This document shows positions 52,564 to 64,000 of a stretch of DNA of 64,000 nucleotides, in pieces. Made by a program: the position numbers and the translations under genes. The stretch spans positions 124,001 through 188,000 of the forward strand of contig NZ_JABJQY010000001.1 of the NCBI RefSeq assembly GCF_013155375.1. Direction: 5' to 3'. A model generated the notes under the pieces. The model worked only from the letters and a program-made list of their open reading frames with translations, made no database searches and was not told the DNA's origin. This stretch comes from Nocardioides sp. zg-1308. Lineage in GTDB: Bacteria > Actinomycetota > Actinomycetes > Propionibacteriales > Nocardioidaceae. The first letter of the stretch is position 1; the number at the start of each line of letters is the position of its first letter.

Positions 52564-54141
52564 ATGAGGGCACGAGGGACGACGGGAGCGGGGCCGGCAG
52601 CGGTGCTCGCCTGCCTGCTGGTGGGGCTGGCGGGGCTGGCGGGCTGCGAGGCCGGACGGGGGTCGGTGGCGGTCGGCGGGGGGCAGCCGTCCGCCACCGG
52701 CGGGGCGTCCCCGCGGGTCGAGGCGCAGGAGCCGCGGACCGCTCCCCCGCAGCCACGGGGTTCGGAGGGCTGGCGGATGCGCCGGCCCGCCGAGCACGGC
52801 GAGGTGGCGGCCTACACCACGCACGCCGGCGGCGTGCCGGGCACGCTCGTGGGCCTGAAGGTGTCGACCACCGAGGGCGGCTACGAGGTGTCGGCGTGGC
52901 GCATGGGGTCGTACGCCGGCGGCACGAGCGCGTTCGTCTGGGAGTCGGGCTTCCGGGTCGGCCGCCTCCAGCCGGCACCCCGCTTCGCCCCGGCCTCGAC
53001 CCGCACCGTGGTGGCGCCGTGGACGCGCGACCTCACCGTCGACACGACCACCTGGGTGCCCGGCCTCCACGTCTTCCGGCTCCGCACCGACACCGGCTGG
53101 GAGACGCAGGTGCCCTACGTCGTGACGTCGCCGTCGGCGGCGGGCACCGTCGCCCTCGTCGCGCCGGTGACCACGTGGCAGGCCTACAACACCTGGGGCG
53201 GCTACAGCCTCTACACGGGCGCGAACGGCGACACCCGCAGCCACGCGGTCAGCTTCGACCGCCCCTACCAGGGCATGGGCAGCGTCAACGACTACCGCCT
53301 GGCCGCGATCCCGGTCGTCGTCCGCGCCGAGGCGACCGGCGTGCCCCTGTCCTACTTCACCAACGTCGACCTGCACACGACGCCCCGGGCGCTGCAGGGG
53401 GCCCGGGGGTACGTCTCGATGGGCCACGACGAGTACTGGACCACCACCATGCGCGACGTCGTCCTCGATGCCCGGGCCGCCGGCACCAACCTCGCCTTCC
53501 TCGGCGCCAACACCATGTACTGGCGGGTGCGCCTGCTCGCCCGCGGGTCGGTCCCGGCCCGGGTGATGGTCGGCTACCGGCACGACGCGCACGCCGACCC
53601 GGTGCGGCCGACGGGGTCCGAGGACACCACCGCCCGGTTCCGCGACCCGCCGGTCCCCCGGCCCGAGCACGACCTCGTCGGCATGCAGTACGAGTGCTAC
53701 CCCGTCGACACCGACTACGTCGTGGCGAGCCCGGGGTGGTGGGGGTTCCGCGGCACCGGCGTGCGCCGCGGCGACCGCGTGGCGGGCCTCGTCGGCGGCG
53801 AGGCGGACCGGGTCTACCCCGACGAGCGCCTCCCGCGACCGATGCAGGTGCTGAGCCACTCGCCGTACGCGTGCCGGGGCGTCGCCACCTCCGCCCAGTC
53901 GGTCTACTACACGGCGCCCTCAGGTGCAGGCGTGTTCAGCGCCGGGACCCTCCGGTGGGGGTGCGCCATGGTCGACCGGTGCGAGCGTCCGCTCGGCGCG
54001 GCCACGCGGCGCTTCACGCAGACCGTGACCGGCACGCTCGTGCGGGAGTTCGCGCGCGGACCGGTCGGTGAGCGCCACCCGGCGCGGGACAACGTCGCGG
54101 ACTTCGACCTCCCGCTCGCCAACACGGTCCCGGCGAGTTGA
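52564..54141 (+). CDS. Lipoprotein of the N,N-dimethylformamidase beta-subunit-like family
   Basis: A 525-residue exported lipoprotein. Signal peptide with lipobox LAGC (Cys about 28) and an Ala/Gly/Pro linker, then a large domain with [40 protein letters not shown] and [13 protein letters not shown], the pattern of the DMFase large-subunit-like family. Those motifs include metal or catalytic residues in DMFase, but the activity here is unproven; polysaccharide or amide hydrolysis are both possible. Start ATG 52564. Divergent from gatC; it leads a run of three exported proteins. Confidence 0.8.
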   Translation: MRARGTTGAGPAAVLACLLVGLAGLAGCEAGRGSVAVGGGQPSATGGASPRVEAQEPRTAPPQPRGSEGWRMRRPAEHGEVAAYTTHAGGVPGTLVGLKVSTTEGGYEVSAWRMGSYAGGTSAFVWESGFRVGRLQPAPRFAPASTRTVVAPWTRDLTVDTTTWVPGLHVFRLRTDTGWETQVPYVVTSPSAAGTVALVAPVTTWQAYNTWGGYSLYTGANGDTRSHAVSFDRPYQGMGSVNDYRLAAIPVVVRAEATGVPLSYFTNVDLHTTPRALQGARGYVSMGHDEYWTTTMRDVVLDARAAGTNLAFLGANTMYWRVRLLARGSVPARVMVGYRHDAHADPVRPTGSEDTTARFRDPPVPRPEHDLVGMQYECYPVDTDYVVASPGWWGFRGTGVRRGDRVAGLVGGEADRVYPDERLPRPMQVLSHSPYACRGVATSAQSVYYTAPSGAGVFSAGTLRWGCAMVDRCERPLGAATRRFTQTVTGTLVREFARGPVGERHPARDNVADFDLPLANTVPAS

Positions 54142-54176
54142 GGCAGCAGGCGGGCGCGTCGGTCATGATGAACGCC

Positions 54177-54785
54177 ATGGGCCACCTCCGACTCCGCCCG
54201 GCCCGCACCCTGCGGGTCGGCGTCGTCGTGGCGATCGCCTGCCTGGCGGCAGGGTGCTCGCCGCGCGACGTGCCGGAGGACCGCGAGACGCCCGGCGCCG
54301 AGTCCGCCGCCCTCCGCGTGCAGACCGTCGCCGGCGCCGAGCGCCTCGACGAGGCCACCCGCGCGGAGCTCGAGGGGGCCGTCGGCGACGTGCTGTCCAC
54401 CTACGTCGTGAAGGCGTTCCTCGGCGACTTCCCCCGTCAGGAGTTCGTCGGCTCGTTCGAGGCGTTCACCAGTGGCGCGGCCCGCTCCGCCGCCGGCGAC
54501 ATCAGGCGGCTGACGGCGACGAAGGTGCAGGACGCCACGGACGTGCGCGCCACCGAGCTCGACGCCCGGCTCTCCTTCCTCACCCGGTCCGGCGAGGTCC
54601 ACGGCGGCACGGCGACCGTCCACTTTGCCTTCGAGGCCACGATGGAGGACGGCCGCACCCGCCCGCTCGTCCTCGACGGCCGGTTCCTGCTCGACGCCGA
54701 CAGTGGCACCTGGTCGATCTTCGGCTACGACGTCAGGTTCGACGACGGCGCCGGGCAGTCCGTCGAGACGGAGTCCGCGCCATGA
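54177..54785 (+). CDS. Lipoprotein of unknown function
   Basis: A ~202-residue predicted lipoprotein: signal peptide and lipobox LAAGC (Cys about 22), then a charged alpha/beta domain of a SnoaL/NTF2-like or mce-associated look (GDFPRQEFVGSFEAFTSGAA, GGTATVHFAFEATMEDGRT, GYDVRFDDG). The family is not certain. Several ATGs are possible (54165, 54168, 54177); I use 54177, directly before the signal peptide. It overlaps the LCP gene by 4 nt, so the two products may act together at the envelope. Confidence 0.7.
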   Translation: MGHLRLRPARTLRVGVVVAIACLAAGCSPRDVPEDRETPGAESAALRVQTVAGAERLDEATRAELEGAVGDVLSTYVVKAFLGDFPRQEFVGSFEAFTSGAARSAAGDIRRLTATKVQDATDVRATELDARLSFLTRSGEVHGGTATVHFAFEATMEDGRTRPLVLDGRFLLDADSGTWSIFGYDVRFDDGAGQSVETESAP

Positions 54786-55690
54786 CGCGCCTCGTCCGGC
54801 TCCTCACCCGGCTCGCGGTCCTCGCGGCCGTCGCCCTCGTCGTACCGGCCGCGTCGGTGCAGCCGACCACGATCAGCCTGACGACCATCGGCACCGCCAA
54901 GGCGGTCGATGCCGGCGAGGGGGTCCTCTGGGTCCTCGCCCTCGGGTCGGAGGCCGCCCCGGGCGAGGACGTGATGACCGGCCGGACCGACGCCATCCAG
55001 CTCATCGGGGTCCGCTGGAAGACCGGCCACGCGGTGGCCATCGGGCTCCCCCGCGACCTCTACGTCGAGCTGCCCTCCGGTCGCGCGCGGATCAGCACCG
55101 CCCTGCAGGAGGGTGGCCCCGAGGGGGCGGCGCAGGAGGTCGAGGACCTGCTCGGCATCACGCCCGAGGTGGTCCTCGTGACCGGGTTCGACGGGTTCCG
55201 CACCATGATGCGCGCGGTCGGCGACGTGACGGTCGAGTCGCCCTTCGCCTTCACCACCGAGGAGGGCGGCGTCGACGTCCGTCGCGGCCCCAACACCTTC
55301 GACGCCGAGCAGGCGCTCGACTACGTCACGACCCGCGAGGGGCTCCCCGCCAGCGACTTCGACCGCGCCGCCAACCACCAGCGGCTGCTGCTCGGCGTGC
55401 TGGCGCGCCTGCGGGCCGCCGAGGACGAGGAGGGCTTCATGGAGCAGGCCGCCCTGGCCGCGATGTCGGGGCTGCAGACCGACCTCTCCCCCTCCGAGGT
55501 CTACCGCCTGGTGCAGGCGCTGACCACGGTCGACCCCGCGCGCACCTCGGCGTGCATCATCACGGGTGAGTTCGCCGTCGAGTTCGGCGCCGACGTCGTC
55601 TACCCCGATCCCGTCCAGGCCCGGGCGGTGGGCGCGGACGCGCGCGACGATGCCCGCCTGCAGGGCGGGTGCCGCGACGGCTCCGGCTGA
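54782..55690 (+). CDS. LytR-CpsA-Psr (LCP)-family protein
   Basis: A 302-residue exported protein with one N-terminal hydrophobic segment and an LCP domain (~45-230): RTDAIQLIGVRW, AIGLPRDLYVELPSG, VVLVTGFDGFRTMM and QALDYVTTREGL. LCP enzymes attach wall polymers to peptidoglycan using lipid-linked donors; the Arg residues that bind the pyrophosphate are in the LPRD and TTRE segments. Coupled to the preceding lipoprotein gene by ATGA. The C-terminal tail has a Cys pair (TSACIITGE, QGGCRDG). Confidence 0.87.
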   Translation: MTRLVRLLTRLAVLAAVALVVPAASVQPTTISLTTIGTAKAVDAGEGVLWVLALGSEAAPGEDVMTGRTDAIQLIGVRWKTGHAVAIGLPRDLYVELPSGRARISTALQEGGPEGAAQEVEDLLGITPEVVLVTGFDGFRTMMRAVGDVTVESPFAFTTEEGGVDVRRGPNTFDAEQALDYVTTREGLPASDFDRAANHQRLLLGVLARLRAAEDEEGFMEQAALAAMSGLQTDLSPSEVYRLVQALTTVDPARTSACIITGEFAVEFGADVVYPDPVQARAVGADARDDARLQGGCRDGSG

Positions 55691-55721
55691 CCGGGCGGGC
55701 AGGGCCCACGTCCGGGCGGGG

Positions 55722-56366
55722 TCAGCCCATCCCGGCGTCGCGTGCCTTGACGATGGCCTGGGCGCGATGGGCGACCTGCAGCTTGGCGAAGATGTTGCTC
55801 GCGTGGTTGCGCACCGTCTTGACCGACAGGTCGAGCTGCCGTGCGATCTCGCCGTTCTCCTTGCCCTCGGCGATCAGCCCCAGCACGACCCGCTCGCGCT
55901 CGGTGAGCTCGGGGAAGGCGTCGGCGCTCGGCCGGCTCCGTGCCCCGGCGAAGTAGGTCATCACGCGGTCCGCGATCCCCGGCCCGAAGATCACCTCGCC
56001 CGCGCCCACCGCCTGGACGGCGCGGGTGATCTCCTGGCGGCGGGCTCCCTTGAGGAGGTAGCCGCGGGCGCCCGCGCGGACCGCCGCGAACACCGACTCC
56101 TCGTCCTCCATCATCGTCAGCACCAGCACCCCGATGTGGGGCGAGGACCGGACGATCTGGACGGTTGCGTCGATCCCGTTGAGCCGGGGCATGTGCAGGT
56201 CCATGAGGACGACGTCGGGCTGCAGGTCGAGGGCCATCGCGACCGCGAGGGCGCCGTCGGCGGCCGTGCCGACCACCTCCACCGCGGGCGTGGCGGCCAG
56301 CAGTGCCTCCAGCCCGTGCCGGAACTCCTCGTGGTCGTCGGCGATCAGCACCCTGTGCGTGTCCAT
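55722..56366 (-). CDS. NarL/FixJ-family response regulator
   Basis: A 214-residue regulator with receiver domain (acidic DDHEE, phospho-Asp56 in VVLMDLHMPRLNG, lysine in GYLLKGARR) and LuxR HTH (LTERERVVLGLIAEGKENGE, LSVKTVRNHASNIFAKL). It lies 30 nt downstream of the kinase gene at 56397, its likely partner. Targets unknown. Confidence 0.93.
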   Translation of the reverse strand: MDTHRVLIADDHEEFRHGLEALLAATPAVEVVGTAADGALAVAMALDLQPDVVLMDLHMPRLNGIDATVQIVRSSPHIGVLVLTMMEDEESVFAAVRAGARGYLLKGARRQEITRAVQAVGAGEVIFGPGIADRVMTYFAGARSRPSADAFPELTERERVVLGLIAEGKENGEIARQLDLSVKTVRNHASNIFAKLQVAHRAQAIVKARDAGMG

Positions 56367-56396
56367 CGCGTCGCCTCCTCGTCCTCGTGCGGGTCC

Positions 56397-58634
56397 TCAG
56401 TCGTCGGCGAGCGGCAGCCGCGCCCGGACGACGGTGCCGCCGCCCGGGCGCGGCGCCACCTCGAACGAGCCACCGAGCTCCTCGGCCCGCTCACGCATCG
56501 AGGACAGGCCTACACCCGCGCGGCGGTCGGGAGCCAGTCCCCCGCCCGTGTCGGCCACCTCGAGGTGCAGCGCGGCGTCGTCGCGGGTGAGCCGCACCTC
56601 GCACCGGTCGGCGCGGCTGTGGCGCTGCACGTTGGTCACCGCCTCCAGCACGATGCGGTACGCCGCCACCTCCACGGCCGCGGGCAGGGGCTCGAGGTCG
56701 TCGTCGGCGGACACGGTCCACGGGACGCCCACGGCACCGACGCCCGCGCTGTGCTCGGCCGCGAGGTGTCGCAGCGCGGAGACCAGCCCGAGCTGGTCGA
56801 GGGCGGGCGGTCGGAGCCCCTCCACGAGGCGCCGTACCTCGCTGATGTCCTCGCGCGCCTGGTCCGAGAGCCGCGCCACCAGGTCGGCGGCCTGGCCGGG
56901 GTCGGCGTGGATGAGGTCGCCCGCGGACTCCAGCCGCATCGCCATGGTGGCCAACGACGGCCCGAGGCCGTCGTGCAGGTCGCGGCGGAGCCGTCGCCGC
57001 TCCTCCTCCCGCGCGCCGATGAGGCGCTGGCGTGACAGCTGCAGGTCGCGGTTGGCCCGGACGGCCTGCACCAGCGCGCCCACCTGCGCGCCGACGTCCT
57101 CCAGGAGGCGTCGGTCGCCGGGGCCGAACGGGTCGTGGCCGACGTCCACCTCGACCGCCAGCCGGCCGAGGGTCGTCCCGCCCACCGCGAGGTCGACCGT
57201 GGCCGGGGTCCCGCCGGCCGCACCGATGGAGGCGGAGATCGCCTCGGACGACGGCGTCGCGAACACCTCGACGGCCGCGTACGACAGGTGCAGGCGCCGC
57301 GCCAGCAGCTCCAGGACCTCCCCGAGCGCGTCCTCCGGGGCCGTCACCGCGTCCAGGCGCCGGAGGTCCGAGACGACCCGGTGCGGGAACTCGCGGTCAC
57401 CGTAGGCGACGCGCCGCACCAGCCGCTGGACGGCCACGGCGACGGGGAGCAGGAGCAGCGCGAGCAGGCCCCCCACCAGCATGGAGCCCACGGAGATGTC
57501 CGCGGCCGCGTCCACGGCGCGGGCCAGGACGACGAACGCGCCGCTGACCACCACCAGCACCAGCGCCTGCACGAGGCCGCGGCGCACCCGGGGCTCGATC
57601 TCGTCCAGCCGGTAGTGCGCCGCAGCGGCCGCCAGGCACCCCAGCACCACACCCGCCGACGCTGCGGCCAGCACGTCGGGAGGCAGGGGCGCCCGCCCAG
57701 TCACCCAGGCCGGCACCTCGCCCAGCAGCACCCACGCCCCCACCCCGGCGGCGAGCCCGAGCAGCACCAGGCGCGTCGCGAGGACGTCCTCGCGTCGCTC
57801 GGCGCCCGCGTGGCCGAGGGCGGCCACGACCACCAAGGTGGGCACGGCGAGCCACAGGGCCGGGGTCACCACCGTGGACAACGCCTGCACCCGCAGCACC
57901 GGCTCCTCGGACCGGCCCAGCGCGTACGTCAGCCACACGGCGTAGGCCGTGGCAGGGACCAGGACGGCGACGGGGACCAGCCACCCGCGTCGGGCGGACG
58001 GCACGAGCGCGGCCACGGCCACCACCAGCGCGCCCAGTCCGAGCGCGGCGAGGCCCTCGCCGACGACCTGCGGCCAGGTCCCGCGGCTGCCGGCCAGGTC
58101 GATGACGGACGTGCCGAAGGGGGCGGACGTCATCGTCGCCGGGAGGAGCGCCGCCGCCACCAGGAACGCCCGCGCGGACGTGGCCTGCGACCTGCTCCAG
58201 TAGACCGCGGACCCGACCAGCAGGAGCAGTGCCGCGAGGAGCGGCACCGCGGGCTCGGCGCCCACCGCCGCGCCGAGCGGGTAGCGGACCAGGGTCACCT
58301 CCACCTGCTGGATGCGGTCGAGCGCCTCACCCGATCGGCGCACCTCGTAGCGGACCACGTCGCCGACCGTCCGCTCGGGCGAGGTGCCCGCGGCCCACTC
58401 GGAGAGCGTGCGGCCCTCCACCGCCAGCACCTCGTCGCCCGGCAGCAGGGGCGTGTCGCCGTACGCCTGCGCGACCCGCACCGACCCGCCCCGGTCCCCG
58501 GCCGGGGTCGGGGGCGACACCGACGACGTCAAGGTGGTGCCGTCGGACGGACCGGCGAGGAGCGCGGTCAGCACCCACGCGACCGGCAGGGCCCAGGCCG
58601 CCGTGAGCACGAGCAGCCTGCCGGTGCGCGACAT
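56397..58634 (-). CDS. Large multi-pass sensor histidine kinase with PDZ-like N-terminus
   Basis: A 745-residue sensor. After a first membrane segment, ~30-115 looks like a PDZ-type domain (YGDTPLLPGDEVLAVEGRTL, VRYEVRRSG) outside the cell. About ten hydrophobic segments follow, then a GAF-like domain (~420-530), a HisKA_3 box (LRRDLHDGLGPSLATMA, His about 554) and an HATPase (EAVTNVQRHS, DTGGGL, GVGLSSMRERA). Start ATG 58634 (MSRTGRLL). The PDZ may bind misfolded or cleaved envelope peptides; inference. Partner regulator at 55722. Confidence 0.9.
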   Translation of the reverse strand: MSRTGRLLVLTAAWALPVAWVLTALLAGPSDGTTLTSSVSPPTPAGDRGGSVRVAQAYGDTPLLPGDEVLAVEGRTLSEWAAGTSPERTVGDVVRYEVRRSGEALDRIQQVEVTLVRYPLGAAVGAEPAVPLLAALLLLVGSAVYWSRSQATSARAFLVAAALLPATMTSAPFGTSVIDLAGSRGTWPQVVGEGLAALGLGALVVAVAALVPSARRGWLVPVAVLVPATAYAVWLTYALGRSEEPVLRVQALSTVVTPALWLAVPTLVVVAALGHAGAERREDVLATRLVLLGLAAGVGAWVLLGEVPAWVTGRAPLPPDVLAAASAGVVLGCLAAAAAHYRLDEIEPRVRRGLVQALVLVVVSGAFVVLARAVDAAADISVGSMLVGGLLALLLLPVAVAVQRLVRRVAYGDREFPHRVVSDLRRLDAVTAPEDALGEVLELLARRLHLSYAAVEVFATPSSEAISASIGAAGGTPATVDLAVGGTTLGRLAVEVDVGHDPFGPGDRRLLEDVGAQVGALVQAVRANRDLQLSRQRLIGAREEERRRLRRDLHDGLGPSLATMAMRLESAGDLIHADPGQAADLVARLSDQAREDISEVRRLVEGLRPPALDQLGLVSALRHLAAEHSAGVGAVGVPWTVSADDDLEPLPAAVEVAAYRIVLEAVTNVQRHSRADRCEVRLTRDDAALHLEVADTGGGLAPDRRAGVGLSSMRERAEELGGSFEVAPRPGGGTVVRARLPLADD

Positions 58635-58691
58635 GCTGGCATCGTGCACCTCCGCGCTGCGGTGGGGGAAGGGACGCGCTAGCGCGTCGGC

Positions 58692-59942
58692 TCAGCAGCT
58701 CGAGCGCTTCTCCGCGGCCTTGCAGGTGTCGTTGCCGCCGCGGCCCCGGGCGATGTCGAAGCCCTTGCCGCCGTCGAGCCGGTCGGGCTCGTCGGAGCCC
58801 GTCAGCACGTCGGCGCCGCCGCGGCCGTAGACCTTGACCCGGTAGTCGGGGTGCGCGGTGACGACCTCCGACTCGTTGCTGCCCTTGAAGATCGACAGCG
58901 CCCGGGCGGGCAGCACCACGTCGCTGAAGCCGGTGATCCTGCCCTCGAGCGTGAACGGGAGGAGGTCGCGGATCGTGCTCTTCCTCTGCTGGTCGATCCG
59001 GACCGTCGGCTTGAGCGCCGGGTTGGAGCTGGGCAGCAGCCTCAGCTTGTCCTGGCCGCCGTGGCCCTTGGCCACGAAGCCGGACTCGACCGGGATCGGG
59101 AAGGTGACGGTGTCGACGCCGCTCCCGCCGCGGAAGGACTGGTGGCTCTCGGAGGTGGAGGACAACGTGTCGCTGCCGCTCCCGCCGATGAAGGTGTCGA
59201 TGCCGACGGTGCCGCTGAGGTCGTCGTCACCGGCCTCCCCGAAGATGCGGTCGTTGCCCACCGTGCCAGGGGCGTCGGCGGCGATCATGTCGTCGCCGCC
59301 CCGCCCGAAGACGGTGTCGTCGCCGCCACGGGCGAGGACCGCGTCGTCGGAGTTGGTGCCCTTGATCGTGTCGGCGAACGGCGTGGCGACGATCCGGATG
59401 CCGGCGTCGTAGCCGGTGACGGCGTCGTTGCCCTCCGCGGCGATCGGCACCGTGGAGCCGGCGCGGAAGTCGACCACGACCGGCGCCGGCGCGTTGGCGT
59501 AGGACAGTCCGTCGAGCACCACCCGGGTGCCCTCGCCCGCCGGTCGGGAGTCGTAGCCGAGGTCGATGGCGTCGTCGCCCGGGCCGCCGGCGACGGTGTC
59601 GCCCTGCTTCACGACCCGGCCGAACTGGTCGACGCGGAGCAGGTCGCTCTCGCCGAGGATGCGGTCGTTGCCCTCGCCGCCCAGGATCGAGTCGGCCCCG
59701 TCGCCGCCGCAGATCACGTCGTTGCCCGCGACGCCTCGGATGGTGTCGTTGCCCCCGCGGCCGTCGATCACGTCGCGGCGGGGGGTGCCGGTGAGGGTGT
59801 TCGCCTTGTCGTTGCCGACGATCGTGGCCCTGATGCCGGCGCACGTCTCGGCGGCGGCGTCCGCCGCCGGGACGAGCGCGAGCGGCGCGGCGAGGCCGGC
59901 GGCCGCGACCAGGACGGGGACGAGTGGACGGACGAGACGCAT
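58692..59942 (-). CDS. Secreted protein with RTX-type calcium-binding repeats
   Basis: A 416-residue exported protein. Signal peptide (MRLVRPLVPVLVAAAGLAAP) then repeated glycine/aspartate nonapeptides GGxGxDxI: RGGNDTIRGVAGNDVICGGDG, GEGNDRILGE, RGGDDTVFGRGGDD, GEAGDDDLSG, GGSGSDTLS, and a second set near the C-terminus (GRGGADVLTGSDEPDRLDGG). These bind Ca2+ and fold as a beta-roll after export. No toxin, lipase or protease domain is seen, so it is a stand-alone beta-roll. Transcribed alone, downstream of ligA. Confidence 0.85.
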   Translation of the reverse strand: MRLVRPLVPVLVAAAGLAAPLALVPAADAAAETCAGIRATIVGNDKANTLTGTPRRDVIDGRGGNDTIRGVAGNDVICGGDGADSILGGEGNDRILGESDLLRVDQFGRVVKQGDTVAGGPGDDAIDLGYDSRPAGEGTRVVLDGLSYANAPAPVVVDFRAGSTVPIAAEGNDAVTGYDAGIRIVATPFADTIKGTNSDDAVLARGGDDTVFGRGGDDMIAADAPGTVGNDRIFGEAGDDDLSGTVGIDTFIGGSGSDTLSSTSESHQSFRGGSGVDTVTFPIPVESGFVAKGHGGQDKLRLLPSSNPALKPTVRIDQQRKSTIRDLLPFTLEGRITGFSDVVLPARALSIFKGSNESEVVTAHPDYRVKVYGRGGADVLTGSDEPDRLDGGKGFDIARGRGGNDTCKAAEKRSSC

Positions 59943-60022
59943 GCTGACTCCCAAGGTGTGTCGTTCAGGTGCTCCACTCCGCATCCTGCGCCACCCGGAC
60001 CCCGGCCGCCACCCACCCGGGC

Positions 60023-62334
<2,312 letters not shown>

Positions 62335-62369
62335 GTGACGACCGTCACGTCTCCGACCAGGAAGGCCGC

Positions 62370-62981
62370 ATGACCCCCATCGAGACCGGCACCCGCCCCC
62401 GCGTGGAGGGCGAGCGCGAGCAGGAGATCCTGGCAGCCACCCTCGAGGTGCTCGCCGAGGTCGGCTACGACCTGCTCACGATGGACGCCGTCGCCACCCG
62501 CGCGAAGGCGTCGAAGGCCACGCTCTACCGACGGTGGCGGGGCAAGCCCGAGCTCGTCGTGGCCGCCGTCATGTGCCACCACAGCGCCACCGCGAGCGTG
62601 CCCGACACCGGCAGCCTGCGCGGGGACCTCCTCGCCGCCTACTGCGGCAACGGCGGCATCTCCGACCCGCAGGCGCAGTCGGTGCTCTCCGCGGTCGTCA
62701 CCGCCATGGGCCGCGACCCTGAGTTCGCCGAGGTCTACCGGCGCGACTTCATCGGCCCCAAGATGGAGGCCTCGCGCTGCATCTACGAGCGGGCCCGCGA
62801 GCGGGGCGAGGTCCACCCCGACGCCGACCTCGCGATCGTCGCACCGGCGCTCGCCGGGATCGTCCTGCACCGCGCCTTCCTCCTCGGCGAGGCCGTGACC
62901 CCCGAGCTGGTCGGTCGCGTGCTCGACGAGGTCATCCTCCCCGCCGCCCTCCACGGCCCGGCCCGGCCGGCCGTCACCTGA
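62370..62981 (+). CDS. TetR/AcrR-family transcriptional regulator
   Basis: A 203-residue repressor: HTH in ILAATLEVLAEVGYDLLTMD and ATRAKASKATLYRRWRGKPEL, then a C-terminal ligand domain (~85-200, TetR_C_11-like, SAVVTAMGRDPEFAEVYRRDF). Start ATG 62370 (MTPIETG); the longer open frame reads through the operators. The MFS exporter follows 56 nt downstream, its probable target along with itself. Confidence 0.93.
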   Translation: MTPIETGTRPRVEGEREQEILAATLEVLAEVGYDLLTMDAVATRAKASKATLYRRWRGKPELVVAAVMCHHSATASVPDTGSLRGDLLAAYCGNGGISDPQAQSVLSAVVTAMGRDPEFAEVYRRDFIGPKMEASRCIYERARERGEVHPDADLAIVAPALAGIVLHRAFLLGEAVTPELVGRVLDEVILPAALHGPARPAVT

Positions 62982-63037
62982 CCCACTGTCGTACCCGTCT
63001 GCTCCACTCGTCCCTGAACCCTGCCGAAGGAATCCCA

Positions 63038-64000
63038 TGACCGACACCACCAGCACCACCCCGCCGCCCGGGGCGGTGACACCACCCCAGCGTGAGCTCA
63101 ACCTGACCTGGGCCCTCGTCCTGATCTCGATCGCGCAGCTGATGGTCGTGCTCGACGCGAGCATCGCCAACATCGCCCTGCCCTACATCCAGGTCGACCT
63201 CGAGATCAGCAACGCCAACCTGCCCTGGATCGTCACGGGATACGCCCTGGCCTTCGGCAGCCTGCTGCTGCTCGGCGGACGCCTGGCCGACCTCTACGGT
63301 CGCCGCCGCATCTTCATCATCGGCCTCGTCGTGTTCGCCGTCGCCTCGCTCCTCGGCGGCCTCGCCACCAACGAGCCGCTGCTGCTCGCGGCCCGCGGCC
63401 TCCAGGGCCTCGGCGCTGCGCTCGCCTCGCCGGCCGCCCTGGCGCTCATCACCACGACCTTCCCCGCCGGTCCGGCGCGCAACCGGGCCTTCGCGGTCTA
63501 CGCCGCCATGTCGGGCGCCGGTGCCGCCGTCGGCCTGATCCTCGGTGGCTGGCTCACCGGCACGTCGCCGGAGATCTTCGGCGTCGTCATCGACGGCTGG
63601 CGCCTCACCTTCCTCATCAACGTGCCCATCGGCGTGGTCGCCGCGCTGCTGGCGCCCCGCTTCCTCAACGAGTCCGAGTCGCACCCCGGTGAGCTCGACC
63701 TGCCCGGCGCCGTGACCGGCACCCTCGGCCTGCTCGGTGTCGTCTACGGCCTGTCCCGTGCCGGCACGGAGGGCTGGTCCGACACCTGGACCATCGCCAG
63801 CCTGGCCGTCGGTGCTGCGCTGCTGGTCGTCTTCGGCTTCGTCGAGAGCCGGGTCGCCCACCCGCTGCTGCCCTTCCGCATCTTCACCAACCGCACGCGG
63901 GCGTCGAGCTTCGTGGCGATGTTCCTCGCCCCGGCGGCGATGTTCGCGATGTTCTACTTCCTCAGCCAGTACATCCAGAACGTCATGGGCTACAGCCCGC
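63038..64000 (+). CDS. MFS drug exporter (DHA2/EmrB-QacA type), 3' end outside the window
   Basis: The first 321 residues of a 14-segment multidrug exporter; the gene runs off the window. Seen: motif D1-like LMVVLDASIANIALPYIQ, motif A LLGGRLADLYGRRRIF, RGLQGLGAALASPAALAL, and motif C-like MSGAGAAVGLILGGWL. A clear ribosome-binding site (GAAGGAAT) precedes the ATG. The upstream TetR gene is its likely repressor. Substrates are probably lipophilic cations or dyes, by family; not provable here. Confidence 0.92.

Overview
The window is 64 kb of very high G+C DNA with dense, short-gapped genes, GTG/ATG starts, many ATGA-type overlaps and many starts that look leaderless. Gene content (efeUOB behind a DtxR/IdeR-type box, ilvBNC behind a peptide-terminator attenuator, an SCO2322-like secreted protein, a SerA with the long actinobacterial C-terminus, gatCAB-ligA) points to an actinomycete, most likely Nocardioidaceae (Nocardioides-like). 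This is inferred from gene content, not from a search. It reads as chromosomal core plus accessory transport and regulation. I see no rRNA, tRNA, insertion sequence, prophage or CRISPR array.

Layout. 0-2.7 kb: end of a Ser/Thr kinase gene, a NarL-type two-component pair and a membrane protein. 2.8-7.3 kb: leuB-ilvE-nhaA/dsbA on the minus strand, preceded by a leader peptide rich in Val/Leu/Ile and hairpins. 7.3-10.1 kb: a methyltransferase and an ABC ATPase/membrane pair. 10.2-12.4 kb: a TasA-like secreted protein and a SipW-type signal peptidase fused to its own substrate-like segment and a LamG domain. 12.4-17.7 kb: yczE/MocR pair, serA, YdeI-like and DsbA-like genes. 17.8-24 kb: NCS1 permease, efeUOB iron uptake with a small monooxygenase, and a methyltransferase. 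24-27.7 kb: ilvB-ilvN-ilvC with a complete attenuator. 27.8-31.4 kb: a pterin dehydratase/VOC fusion, an LD-carboxypeptidase, and a TetR regulator facing a membrane protein. 31.4-36 kb: ilvD-kynU-GNAT-VOC-deaminase. 36-40.9 kb: an XRE regulator, a BNR-repeat protein, PadR, an EamA exporter and a sugar dehydrogenase. 40.9-48.9 kb: a probable cobalamin uptake locus. 49.1-52.4 kb: gatCAB. 52.5-59.9 kb: lipoproteins, an LCP protein, a second NarL-type two-component pair and an RTX-like protein. 60-64 kb: ligA and a TetR/MFS efflux pair cut by the window end.

The most notable locus is 40.9-48.9 kb. A cobalamin riboswitch on the minus strand precedes a secreted alpha/alpha-toroid protein, a secreted DUF4430-like protein with a membrane anchor, and a complete ECF transporter (T, fused AA', S). 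A second toroid paralogue lies directly upstream. Intrinsic factor and transcobalamin combine an alpha/alpha toroid with a DUF4430-like C-terminal domain, so the locus looks like a bacterial transcobalamin-type capture system split over separate proteins and feeding an ECF importer.

Three signals run across genes. First, a dispersed palindrome (TTGAGTC-N7-GACTCAA, with CCTAGG-like flanks) occurs nine times in four clusters, including inside two coding regions. Second, many genes have a TANNNT hexamer 6-8 nt before the start codon, as expected of leaderless promoters. Third, branched-chain amino-acid genes are spread over three loci, two of them with leader peptides.
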